Part shown: positions 27,754 to 35,209 of the stretch, piece by piece | Layout: each line of letters starts with the position of its first letter | How positions within the stretch are numbered: the stretch's first letter is position 1 | Assembly (NCBI RefSeq): GCF_009765355.1 | Contig: NZ_VTHK01000002.1 | Span: 186,001 to 250,000 of the forward strand | Direction of reading: 5' to 3' | DNA: 64,000 bases | Source of the DNA: Amycolatopsis anabasis | Lineage (GTDB): Bacteria; Actinomycetota; Actinomycetes; Mycobacteriales; Pseudonocardiaceae | Position numbers and translations under genes: made by a program | The notes under the pieces: model-generated | Databases searched by the model: none | Seen by the model: the letters and a program-made list of their open reading frames with translations, nothing else | Told to the model about the DNA's origin: nothing

Positions 27754-28185
27754 CGCTCCGTTTCCGCAGGCACGGCCAGTACCCGATCGAGTATGACCAG
27801 TCGTCGCCGCGACGTGAACCCCCGCCACTTGTTCGGTGGAACCGGTTCAGGTGATATCGGCTGGTCGGGCCGCCGGGTGGCCGGGTGATCCCGCGGCGGG
27901 TCCCGGGCGTGCCGCACGCCATTTCGAACGTCAGTTCGCTTTCTGTGGTCCGGTGAATTGGCATGGATGGTCACGAATTGACGCGTTGAATGTGGAGTTC
28001 GTCGAACGATGACGCTTCGACAATAATTCACTCAACCGCTTCCTGGAATGTCCGGTGATAACCGGCGGGTGTTCGGGAAGCGGGATTGCCTGTTCCGGCA
28101 GCGTTGTTCGCTGTTGACGGTTCGTCGATCTTGTTACGTTCGAGCCCGCGCGAACGGCAGCAGGAACCGAAAGAAAGGCGAAGCG
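27754..28185. other. Intergenic region upstream of the lasso precursor
   Basis: 432 bp with lower GC from about 27930 and no convincing gene. It holds the promoter for the lasso operon (candidate at 28114-28140) and, on the other strand, that of the lipoprotein gene. Confidence 0.6.
28114..28140 (+). promoter_or_regulatory. Candidate promoter of the lasso peptide operon
   Basis: TTGACG (28114-28119) and TACGTT (28135-28140) with a short 15-bp spacer, ~46 nt before the precursor ATG. The spacer is shorter than ideal. Confidence 0.4.
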
Positions 28186-28293
28186 ATGCGGCTTTACGAA
28201 CCTCCGATGCTGATCGAGCTCGGCTCGTTCCACGCGGTCACCGGATACCTGACCGGGCGTGGCGACGATCGCCTGGTGCCGGGAAAGTACTGA
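28186..28293 (+). CDS. Lasso peptide precursor, citrulassin-like, 35 aa
   Basis: ATG at 28186 behind GAAAGGCGAAGCG. The predicted leader (20 aa) fits the actinobacterial lasso recognition pattern exactly: Tyr-17, Pro-14, Leu-12, Gly-8, Phe-6 and Thr-2 relative to cleavage after TG. This leaves the core YLTGRGDDRLVPGKY. Tyr1 would be joined to Asp8 (8-residue ring; Asp7 possible), leaving tail RLVPGKY. Seven of fifteen positions match citrulassin A as I recall it (LLGLAGNDRLVLSKN), including Gly6, Asp8, Arg9, Leu10, Val11 and Lys14; Arg9 is the residue deiminated to citrulline in that family. The ring contains Arg5-Gly6-Asp7. Followed by cyclase, RRE and peptidase genes. Confidence 0.9.
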   Translation: MRLYEPPMLIELGSFHAVTGYLTGRGDDRLVPGKY

Positions 28294-28317
28294 GTTTCGT
28301 ATTCACGGTCCCCGCTC

Positions 28318-30153
28318 ATGCCTGAAGCAAGCGGCGCTGAGTCGTATTTCGCGGTTCTCCCGGACTGCGTGGCGGGCTACGCGCTGGCCCCGCGCGTCCG
28401 GGCCCCCGGATCCCGGACGCTGCACTACGAGTCGGGACGGCCGTGGCTGATCGGCAGGTGGCGCCCGGACGAGATCACGTTCGCCGAAGCGGGTGCGACC
28501 CGGCTCGCCGTGCTCGGCTGCTGTCCGATCACGACCGCCGAGCTCGCCCGGGAAGCCGCGCGCCTGCGTGATCTCGCCCAGCTCGACGCGCTCGCCCGCC
28601 GCCTGCCGGGAAGTTTCCACCTCGTCGCCGCGGTGGGTGGCCGATGCCGGGTGCAGGGCACCGCGTCCGGGCTGCGCCTGGTGTTCCACGCGCGCGTCAA
28701 CCAGACCGCGGTCGCCGCGGACCGGGCCGACATCCTCGCCGCGCTCCTGGGCGCGCAGGTGGACGAGCGGAGCCTGGCGGTGCGGCTCCTGTTCCCCGTG
28801 CCGCATCCGCTGCCGGAAAGGCCGCTGTGGCGCGGGGTGCGCGGCGTTCCGGCGGGCAGCGCGCTGGTGCTCGAACGGGACGGTTACACCACCAAGGTCC
28901 TGCGGTGGTGGGAAGAGCCGCGGCCGGTGCGGCGCCTGGACGAGGCCGCGCCGCTGGTGCGGAAGGCGTTGTCCGAAGCGGTGGCCGCCCGCACCCGTGC
29001 GGGCGGCGTGGTGAGCTGCGATCTTTCCGGCGGCCTGGATTCGACCTCGGTGTGCTTCCTGGCGGCGCGGAGCAAGGCGAAGATCGTCGCCAGCACCTGG
29101 CCGGGGCTCGACCCGGCGGACGACGACCTGCTCTGGGCGAAACGCGCGGCCGCCTACCTGCCAGAGGTCGAGCACGTCGTCTGGCCGGCCGAGCGGACGC
29201 CGCTGGTGTACGGGAACCTGCTGGAGATCGACGACCGGCTCGACGAGCCGACCGTCGGGATGCTGGGCCGGGCGCGCCTGCTCGGCGATCTGCAACCGCT
29301 GGCGGCCAAGGGAAGCCGGGTCCGGCTGACCGGTATCGGCGGCGACCACGTCGCGTGGTGCTCGGAGGCGCACTACCATTCGCTGCTGCGCAGCCGGCCC
29401 TGGCGCGCGGTGCCGGAGATCCGCGGCTTCCGGTCCCTCTTCCACTGGCCGCTGGCCGGCATGCTCCGCGCGCTCGTCGATTCCCGTTCCTATCAAGCCT
29501 GGCTCGCCGGTGCGGCCCGCGATCTCCGGCACCGGCCGGCCGGACCGGTCACCGCGGCGCTCGGCTGGGGCGCCCCGCCGCGGTTGTTCGACTGGGTCAC
29601 CGAGGACGGGGAACAGGCGGTGCGGACGGCCCTCTACGACGCGGCGTGCATGGCCGAACCGCTGGGACCGACCAGGGGTGAACACGCCGACCTCGAGCAG
29701 ATCCTGTCCTGCACGCGGATCATCCGGCAGTGGGAGCAGATGAGCGCGCGGGCGGGCCTGCCCATCCAGTCGCCCTACTTCGACGACCGGGTGATCGAAG
29801 CCTGCCTGTCCGTCCGGCCGCAGGACCGGGTGACCCCGTGGCGGTACAAACCCGTGCTGGTCGCCGCGATGCGCGGGATCGTGCCCGGCGAATGCCTGGC
29901 GCGGACCAGCAAGGCGCGGGCGTCCCTGGACGCGGCGGCCGGGTTGCGACGGCATCGCGGGGAGCTGTTCGCCCTGTGGGAGGAGTCCAAACTGGCCGAA
30001 CTCGGCCTGGTGGACCGCGACCGGCTGCGGGAACTGGCCCTTCGCCCGGACACACCGGAACTTTCCACCGCGATCCTCTACTCGACGATCGGTTGCGAGG
30101 TGTGGCTTCGCACGCTCGAAGCGCACCAGTCGCCGGTCATCAACTTCTCGTGA
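28318..30153 (+). CDS. Lasso peptide cyclase (asparagine synthetase-like macrolactam synthetase), 611 aa
   Basis: The asparagine-synthetase-type ATP-pyrophosphatase motif SGGLDS is at residues 237-242, followed by LTGIGGDHVAW and a late YFDDRVIEACLSV...PWRYKPVLVAAM, as in lasso C proteins. The N-terminal ~200 residues are a degenerate glutaminase-like domain without the catalytic Cys. It adenylates the ring Asp side chain and joins it to the N-terminus of the core after threading. It starts 24 bp after the precursor stop, in the same operon. Confidence 0.95.
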   Translation: MPEASGAESYFAVLPDCVAGYALAPRVRAPGSRTLHYESGRPWLIGRWRPDEITFAEAGATRLAVLGCCPITTAELAREAARLRDLAQLDALARRLPGSFHLVAAVGGRCRVQGTASGLRLVFHARVNQTAVAADRADILAALLGAQVDERSLAVRLLFPVPHPLPERPLWRGVRGVPAGSALVLERDGYTTKVLRWWEEPRPVRRLDEAAPLVRKALSEAVAARTRAGGVVSCDLSGGLDSTSVCFLAARSKAKIVASTWPGLDPADDDLLWAKRAAAYLPEVEHVVWPAERTPLVYGNLLEIDDRLDEPTVGMLGRARLLGDLQPLAAKGSRVRLTGIGGDHVAWCSEAHYHSLLRSRPWRAVPEIRGFRSLFHWPLAGMLRALVDSRSYQAWLAGAARDLRHRPAGPVTAALGWGAPPRLFDWVTEDGEQAVRTALYDAACMAEPLGPTRGEHADLEQILSCTRIIRQWEQMSARAGLPIQSPYFDDRVIEACLSVRPQDRVTPWRYKPVLVAAMRGIVPGECLARTSKARASLDAAAGLRRHRGELFALWEESKLAELGLVDRDRLRELALRPDTPELSTAILYSTIGCEVWLRTLEAHQSPVINFS

Positions 30154-30165
30154 CAGGAGCATTTC

Positions 30166-30423
30166 ATGACTCTCCGGTTCCGCGCTGACGTGTCCATTGC
30201 GGACACCGAGTACGGCACCGTTCTGCTGGACGAGCGCAGCGGCCGGTACTGGCAGCTCAACCCGACCGGTGTGCTGGTGGTCCGGGCCCTGATGGACGGG
30301 AAGAGCGCGGACGAAGCGGTCGTCGCGCTCACCGAGGAGTACCAGGTCGGGCAGACCCGGGCCAGGCAGGACGTGACCGCGCTGCTGCACCGCCTGTGCT
30401 CGGCCGGACTGGTCAGCCGGTGA
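30166..30423 (+). CDS. Lasso peptide RRE protein (PqqD-like, B1), 85 aa
   Basis: A stand-alone RiPP recognition element: beta strands TEYGTVLLDERSGRYWQLN, then helices GVLVVRALMDGKSADEAVVA and ARQDVTALLHRLCSAGL. It binds the leader (YxxP region) and delivers it to the B2 protease. It follows the cyclase gene by 12 bp with CAGGAGC as ribosome site, and its stop overlaps the start of B2. Confidence 0.95.
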   Translation: MTLRFRADVSIADTEYGTVLLDERSGRYWQLNPTGVLVVRALMDGKSADEAVVALTEEYQVGQTRARQDVTALLHRLCSAGLVSR

Positions 30424-30854
30424 CCACCCCGGGCGCGCTGAGCCGTCCCGGCTCGGCGCCCTTCGGGCTCCGCGTTCTCGCGCGGATCGCGGTGGCGCTG
30501 GCGCGCCTGCTCGCCCTGTTGCCGCCCCGCCGGCTGCGCGCGGTGCTCGGACTGCTGCGCCGGGGCGCCCGCGCGGCGTCCTACGACCACGTCCGGACCC
30601 GGCGCGACGCCGTGCTCGCGGTCAGCCTCACCTGCCTCGGCCTGCGGGGGTGCCTGCCGCGGTCGCTCGCGGTGACCCTGCTGTGCCGGATGACCGGGAC
30701 CTGGCCGACCTGGTGCGCAGGCGTGCGCGCCAAACCGCCGTTCGGCGCGCACGCCTGGGTCGAAGCCGAGGGGCGAATGGTCGGCGAGGGAGTGCCCGCG
30801 GGTTATTTCCGGCAGTTGATCGTGGTGACCCCGCGGCGTCCCCGGCGCCGCTGA
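30420..30854 (+). CDS. Lasso leader peptidase (transglutaminase-like B2), 144 aa
   Basis: GTG at 30420 overlaps the previous stop (GTGA). Catalytic Cys78 lies in LGLRGCLPRSLA and His111 in FGAHAWVEAEG, typical of lasso B2 cysteine proteases; the acidic third residue is not certain (Glu115, Glu117 or Glu123). Function: removal of the leader after Gly-1 so the cyclase can act. Last gene of the A-C-B1-B2 operon; a hairpin follows at 30947-30971 and no ABC exporter gene is present. Confidence 0.93.
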   Translation: MTTPGALSRPGSAPFGLRVLARIAVALARLLALLPPRRLRAVLGLLRRGARAASYDHVRTRRDAVLAVSLTCLGLRGCLPRSLAVTLLCRMTGTWPTWCAGVRAKPPFGAHAWVEAEGRMVGEGVPAGYFRQLIVVTPRRPRRR

Positions 30855-30946
30855 GCGACTCGCCCGCCGCGAAGATCTATTCGAAGGCAGTTCACATTGT
30901 CGCAATCTTCGGGCGCACTACCGTGTGATTTCCCCGGAGAACGCGA

Positions 30947-30971
30947 GGGTAGTTCAGTAGCAGAACTGCCC
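30947..30971 (+). terminator. Probable terminator of the lasso operon
   Basis: GGGTAGTTC-N7-GAACTGCCC: nine-base arms with one G-U pair, followed by TTTAGT. It lies 92 bp after the B2 stop. Confidence 0.55.
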
Positions 30972-30998
30972 TTTAGTGGAGCCGATGTCCCCTGGATG

Positions 30999-31008
30999 GA
31001 CCTAGGTC
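30999..31008. promoter_or_regulatory. Palindrome GACCTAGGTC upstream of the LuxR gene
   Basis: Perfect 10-bp palindrome 25 bp before the ATG at 31034, in a low-GC promoter zone. Possible operator. Confidence 0.35.
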
Positions 31009-31033
31009 AGGTCTTGGCGGGCTGCTAAAAACA

Positions 31034-31762
31034 ATGCCTGCACAACTCGGAACCAGATTGATACGAGGCGAATTCGACTTGCCGAACCATCCTGTACTGA
31101 ATGCCCCTTCTTCGGTATGCACCGAATTCGTCGAACTGTTACCCGATTATTCGGCGATCCTGCGTAGACTGCACCGCCTCGCCTGCACGACCGCCTCGGT
31201 GTACGGGGCCCTCTCCGGCCGGCAGTCCGGTCACGACCTCACCTTGCTGGAACTCCTGTCGGTCGCGGGCAAACAACGCCGGCTCCTGGTCGACACCCAA
31301 CTCGCCCGCAGCGAAGTCATCATGAACCGCGCCAACGCGCGGCGGATCGATGTGCGGGTCTACGGGCGGTCCCTGCGCCGCATGTTCGTCTTCGACGGCC
31401 GGTGCGCCGTCGTGCCGGTCGATCAGGTCGACTGGGCCGCGGGAGCCCTCCTGCTCCGCGCCCCGCTGGCCGGTCCGTGCGGGGAACTCTTCGACTTCCA
31501 GTGGGCCGCCTCCCGGCCGCTCACCATCGACTCCGATTGCTGCCCCGGGCTGTCCGGGCGCCAGCTCGAGGTCATCTACCTGCTGCTCCAGGGCGCCACC
31601 GACCACCAGGTGGCGCACCAGATCGGCGTGAGCAGCCGGACCGTGCGCAGCGTCGTCTCCCAGCTGCAACGCCGGTTCGGCACCACCTCACGCATGGCGC
31701 TGGGCTTCCAGCTCGCCTGCAACGAGGTGATCGCGCCGGAATTCGTCGAGCACCGCGGTTAG
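31034..31762 (+). CDS. LuxR-type helix-turn-helix regulator, 242 aa
   Basis: The C-terminus is a GerE/LuxR helix-turn-helix (LSGRQLEVIYLLLQGATDHQ then VAHQIGVSSRTVRSVVSQLQ), with the second helix and dimer helix intact. The N-terminal ~165 residues have no receiver Asp pocket but hold a TrmB/phospholipase-like segment (LARSEVIMNRANARRIDVRV), seen in actinomycete LuxR proteins often placed next to RiPP or other secondary-metabolite genes. It follows the lasso operon after a terminator and may regulate it; this is inferred from position. Confidence 0.85.
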   Translation: MPAQLGTRLIRGEFDLPNHPVLNAPSSVCTEFVELLPDYSAILRRLHRLACTTASVYGALSGRQSGHDLTLLELLSVAGKQRRLLVDTQLARSEVIMNRANARRIDVRVYGRSLRRMFVFDGRCAVVPVDQVDWAAGALLLRAPLAGPCGELFDFQWAASRPLTIDSDCCPGLSGRQLEVIYLLLQGATDHQVAHQIGVSSRTVRSVVSQLQRRFGTTSRMALGFQLACNEVIAPEFVEHRG

Positions 31763-31791
31763 CGCCGGTCTTCGATCCCGGTCGCAGGGGC

Positions 31792-31841
31792 GGGTCGTGA
31801 GTGTCCGGACCGGTGCCAACCGGCCTGTCCACCCACGACCC
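31792..31841. terminator. Imperfect hairpin between convergent LuxR and CBS genes
   Basis: GGGTCGTG...ACCGGT pairs with ACCGGC...CACGACCC around a short loop; several internal mismatches. Placed between two stop codons, so a bidirectional terminator is likely. Confidence 0.55.
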
Positions 31842-31848
31842 CAGGCAC

Positions 31849-32280
31849 TCAGGCGGGCTTCGGTTCGCCGACGGACAGGGCCTCGAGCAGGTCGCCGACC
31901 CGGGGTTCGGGCAGCTTGCGGGCCACGTCCGCCTGGGCGACCATGCCGACCAGGTCGTGTCCGTCGATCACCGGCAGCCGCCGCACCTGGTGCCGGGACA
32001 TCGTGCGCAGGATCTCCTCGGCGTCGTCGTCGGCGCCGATCGTCACCGCTTCCCCCTGGGCCAGCTCACCGGCCTGGATGGCGCGCGGGTCCTTGCCCTG
32101 CGCCAGGACCTTCACCACGATGTCGCGGTCGGTGAGCATGCCCTTGAGCCGGTTGTCCTCCCCGCAGATCGGCAGCGCGCCCACGCCGAGTTCGGCCATG
32201 GTCTTGGCCGCCTCCAGCACGGTTTCGCTGGTCTGCACGCATTGCGCGTCCGGGGTCATGATCTCTCGGGCGGTAGTCAT
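31849..32280 (-). CDS. Two-CBS-domain protein (Hrp1-like), 143 aa
   Basis: Two CBS modules: residues ~7-60 (VQTSETVLEAAKTMAELGVG, then GMLTDRDIVVKVL) and ~70-125 (VTIGADDDAEEILRTMSRHQ, then LPVIDGHDLVGMVAQADVA). Stand-alone CBS pairs such as mycobacterial Hrp1 are induced by hypoxia or stress and bind adenosyl nucleotides. The ribosome site GAGGAGG overlaps the 3' arm of a strong hairpin in the leader, which could mask it. Not operonic with its neighbours. Confidence 0.88.
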   Translation of the reverse strand: MTTAREIMTPDAQCVQTSETVLEAAKTMAELGVGALPICGEDNRLKGMLTDRDIVVKVLAQGKDPRAIQAGELAQGEAVTIGADDDAEEILRTMSRHQVRRLPVIDGHDLVGMVAQADVARKLPEPRVGDLLEALSVGEPKPA

Positions 32281-32288
32281 CCTTTCCT

Positions 32289-32328
32289 CCTCGATCGGGG
32301 TTCGCCCTGTGGCCTACCCCGATCGAGG
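32289..32328. terminator. Hairpin overlapping the ribosome site of the CBS gene
   Basis: Perfect 12-bp arms CCTCGATCGGGG / CCCCGATCGAGG, 16-nt loop. It is downstream of the enolase-superfamily gene stop (32347) and in the leader of the CBS gene. The CBS Shine-Dalgarno (GAGGAGG) starts inside the 3' arm, so one structure may serve as both terminator and translation switch. Confidence 0.6.
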
Positions 32329-32346
32329 CGGCTCCAATCCTGGAGA

Positions 32347-33474
32347 TCAGCCGGTCAGGTCTCCGTCGCGTTCGTTGACCGCCGCGTAGTGCGCCAGCTT
32401 GTCGGTGTCCACCACGACCCCGAGGCCCGGTCCGGCGGGCACGCGCAGCGAACCGTTCGCCAGCGGCAGCGGATCGACGATGTCGTCGGCGTGCAGGTAG
32501 TACATGCTGTCGATCGCGCGGGAGAGCACCGGGGTGCTGGCGGCCACCGCGAGGTGCGCCGCGGTCGCGATGCCGAGTTCGCCGCCGCTGTGCAGGTTCA
32601 TCCCCAGCCCGAACGTCTCGCAGTGCGCGGCGAGCGCCTTGGTCGCGGAAATCCCGCCCCATTTGTAGACGTCCCCGTGGATCACGTCGACCGCGCGCAG
32701 CCGCACCGCCGGGGCGAACTCCTCGAAGCGGACCACGCACATGTTGGTGCACAAGGGAATGCGCACCTTCGCCCGGACCTGGCTCATCCCCTCGATACCC
32801 GTGCACGGGTCCTCCAGGTACTCCAGGCCGAGCTCCTCCAGCGCCAGGCCCGCGCGGATCGAGTCCGGCACCGACCACGCGGCGTTCGGGTCGACCCGCA
32901 GGTCGGTCTCCGGCAGGGCCCGCCGCAGTTCCCGCAGTATCGCAACGTCTCCGCGCACATCGGTGGTGCCCTTGAGCTTCACCGCGCGGAAACCGCCTCC
33001 GGCCACCACCCGCGCGGCGTGCTCGGCCAGCGCCCGCGCGAGGTCCGCTCCTTCGGCGCCGGGCGCGTCCGCCCGGGTGATCAACGCGGTGATCGGCACC
33101 TCCTCGCGCACCGCGCCGCCGAGCAGATCGGTCAGCGACTGGCCGGCCTCCTTGCCGATCGCGTCCCAGCACGCCACGTCGATCGCCGCGAGGGCCGCGT
33201 AGCCGAGGTAGCCGTGGAAGAACGGCACCATGTGGTTGCGCCGGTGGAACGCCTCCAGCGCGAACGGGCTGGCGCCGACGAGTTCCGCGCCGAGCCGCCG
33301 GACGAGGGCCGCGACCGGGCGCCCCCACATCGTTTCGCCCCAGCCTTCGACGCCGGTGTCCGTGCGGATCCGCAGCACGGTCCGGGTTTCCCCGGTTTTC
33401 GTCTCGAACGAACTGGTGAACGGGTTGGTCAGCGGCAGGTTCACGACCCACACGTCGACGTCGGTGATCTTCAT
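32347..33474 (-). CDS. Mandelate racemase/muconate lactonizing enzyme family protein, 375 aa
   Basis: Enolase superfamily, MLE/MR subgroup. After the capping domain (PFTSSFETKTGETRTVLRI... GVEGWGETMWG) the barrel shows acid/base Lys in AVKLKGTTD (KxK), metal Asp in LRVDPNAAW, metal Glu in LEYLEDPC, and a third acidic position in RAVDVIHGDVYKWGG. It probably racemises, epimerises or dehydrates a carboxylic acid; substrate unknown. Start ATG at 33474 (GGGGAAGCC upstream) overlaps the creatininase stop as ATGA, so both form one operon. Confidence 0.85.
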   Translation of the reverse strand: MKITDVDVWVVNLPLTNPFTSSFETKTGETRTVLRIRTDTGVEGWGETMWGRPVAALVRRLGAELVGASPFALEAFHRRNHMVPFFHGYLGYAALAAIDVACWDAIGKEAGQSLTDLLGGAVREEVPITALITRADAPGAEGADLARALAEHAARVVAGGGFRAVKLKGTTDVRGDVAILRELRRALPETDLRVDPNAAWSVPDSIRAGLALEELGLEYLEDPCTGIEGMSQVRAKVRIPLCTNMCVVRFEEFAPAVRLRAVDVIHGDVYKWGGISATKALAAHCETFGLGMNLHSGGELGIATAAHLAVAASTPVLSRAIDSMYYLHADDIVDPLPLANGSLRVPAGPGLGVVVDTDKLAHYAAVNERDGDLTG

Positions 33475-34223
33475 GGCTTCCCCTGTCCGTGGCTGTCCTT
33501 GGTGGCGTCGTCGAAGGCGAGGATCGCCTCGGCGAGTGCCGCCGCTCGCCGCTCGAGCAGCCGCGCGCCCGCCTCGGCGTCCGCCCGCGTGGCGTCGTCG
33601 GTCGCGCCGCCGACGCGGGCCCATTCGCCGTGCCGCTCCACGGTGAGCCCCGGGAACGGCGGCCGGTCGAACAGCGGTGGCGGGTCCGCCGCGGCCCGGG
33701 GCGCGGGTTCGCGCACCAGCACCGGTTCGGCGGCCAGCAGGAGCGCGGTCTCGAACCGGCCCGCGTGCCCGGGCGCCTCGGGATCGTCGCCGAGCGACCA
33801 GTAGGAGCAGGCGCCCACCGCCACGTCCGCCCGCAGCGCGAACCGCTTCACCGCCAGGCGCATGATCTCGTCGTTGCCGCCGTGCCCGTTCACCAGCAGC
33901 ATTCGGCGGAAACCGCTGTGGTTGAGCGATTCCAGCACGTCCTCCAGCACCGCGAGCAGGGTCGGGGCGGACAGCGACACCGCGGCCGCGAACAGGTGGT
34001 GCGGGCTGTGCCCGAACGGCAGCGCCGGAAGCCGCACGAGCAGCGGTCCCGCGTCGTCCAGCCGTTCCAGCGCCGCGTCGGTCACCGCCTCGGCGAGCAG
34101 CGTGTCGGTGCCCATCGGCAGGTGGTCGGCGTGCTGTTCCTGCGAGCCGATCGGCAGCAGGGCGATGCCGTCACGTGCCGCCGCCCGCACCTCTTCCCTG
34201 GTCATCCCGGTCAGTTCGACCAC
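33471..34223 (-). CDS. Creatininase-family amidohydrolase, ~250 aa
   Basis: The creatininase metal site is clear: GIALLPIGSQEQHADHLPMG TD region (Glu, His, Asp) and LLVNGHGGNDEIM. The family opens cyclic amides (creatinine, formamidopyrimidines, sugar lactam/inosose). The GTG at 34223 is chosen; ATG at 34205 is less likely as it would trim the first strand. Followed with 4-bp overlap by the enolase-superfamily enzyme and divergent from the ROK gene, 42 bp away. Confidence 0.85.
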   Translation of the reverse strand: MVELTGMTREEVRAAARDGIALLPIGSQEQHADHLPMGTDTLLAEAVTDAALERLDDAGPLLVRLPALPFGHSPHHLFAAAVSLSAPTLLAVLEDVLESLNHSGFRRMLLVNGHGGNDEIMRLAVKRFALRADVAVGACSYWSLGDDPEAPGHAGRFETALLLAAEPVLVREPAPRAAADPPPLFDRPPFPGLTVERHGEWARVGGATDDATRADAEAGARLLERRAAALAEAILAFDDATKDSHGQGKP

Positions 34224-34265
34224 GAGAGTTTCCGTCCTTCCCCTTCGGCGTGGCATGGTGAGCGC

Positions 34266-35204
34266 ATGAGTCCTCGTCCGGCGTTGCGGCTGGTCCCGGA
34301 GCCGCCCGCCCAGCCGCGGCCGCACACGCTCGGCGCGGTCGAGCTGCTGCCCGGCCGGATCCGGGCGGCGCTGCTGGACCTCGGGGGCGCCGTGCTGCGG
34401 CGGGCGGAGGCCGCCTACTCGCCCCGGATCCGCGCGGAGGCCGACGCGGCACTGGCCCGCGCGGTGACCGAATGCTTCGGCGAGGCGCGGCCGGTCGGCA
34501 TCGGGGTCGCCGCGGCCGGGCTGGTCGACGCCGAAGCCGGGGTGATCATCGAGGTCCACGACGCCCCGGCGCTGCACGGCTACCCGGTGGCCGCCGTGCT
34601 GCGCGAGCTGTGCGGCCTCCCGGTGCACGTCGAACACCGCGCCCGCCTGCAGGTGCTGGGCGACCGCTGGTTCGGGCCCGGCCGGGGCCGCAGCACGTTC
34701 GCTTCGGTGTCCACCGGCGAGGTGCTCGGTGTCGGGATCCTCTACGACGGGCAGGTGCTCGCCCCGCCGGGTGGCCGCAGCGGCGCGCATATGACCGTCG
34801 CCGCGAGCGGGCTGCGCTGCACCTGCGGCGCCCGCGGCTGCTGGAAGACGATCGCCACCACGCGCTGGCTGCGCGACCGCGCGGGTGGCCCCGCGACCGT
34901 GCGCGGACTCACCGAACGCGCCGCGGCCGGGGACGCCACGGCGGCGTCCATTGTGGACGAATACGCGGAGAACCTCGCGCTGGGCTTGGTGAACGTGCAG
35001 CAGCTCTTCGCGCCGGGACTGTTCGTCCTGCACGGGGAGGCGCGCGACGGGGGTGAGCGGTTCCGCGAGCGCATCGAACGGCGGCTGCGCCGGGATTCGG
35101 AATGGGCCACCGCCGCCGAACCGCCGCGGGTCGTGGTCGCCGGGGGAGCGGTGGACGACATCGCCCTGCTCGGCGGCGCGGGCCTCGTGCTGTCCCGGGA
35201 ATAG
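34266..35204 (+). CDS. Degenerate ROK-family protein without DNA-binding domain, 312 aa
   Basis: ROK fold with the zinc motif CTCGARGC (Cys-x-Cys-x4-Cys) and SGAHMTV, but the N-terminal phosphate motif DxGGT is absent (LGAVELLPGRIRAALLDLGG) and the usual NDANAA catalytic segment reads EHRARLQ. With neither kinase residues nor an N-terminal helix-turn-helix, it is probably a sugar-sensing or structural ROK relic. An inactive paralogue or a co-regulator is possible. Divergent from the creatininase operon, so it may respond to the same compound. Confidence 0.75.
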   Translation: MSPRPALRLVPEPPAQPRPHTLGAVELLPGRIRAALLDLGGAVLRRAEAAYSPRIRAEADAALARAVTECFGEARPVGIGVAAAGLVDAEAGVIIEVHDAPALHGYPVAAVLRELCGLPVHVEHRARLQVLGDRWFGPGRGRSTFASVSTGEVLGVGILYDGQVLAPPGGRSGAHMTVAASGLRCTCGARGCWKTIATTRWLRDRAGGPATVRGLTERAAAGDATAASIVDEYAENLALGLVNVQQLFAPGLFVLHGEARDGGERFRERIERRLRRDSEWATAAEPPRVVVAGGAVDDIALLGGAGLVLSRE

Positions 35205-35209
35205 CCGCG

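Noticed and set aside
30945..31010. tRNA-like stretch GTAGTTCAGTAGCAGAACT after the lasso operon
   Set aside because: It resembles a D-arm, but no acceptor stem, anticodon stem or TTCGAAT-type T-arm can be formed; interpreted as the operon terminator hairpin.
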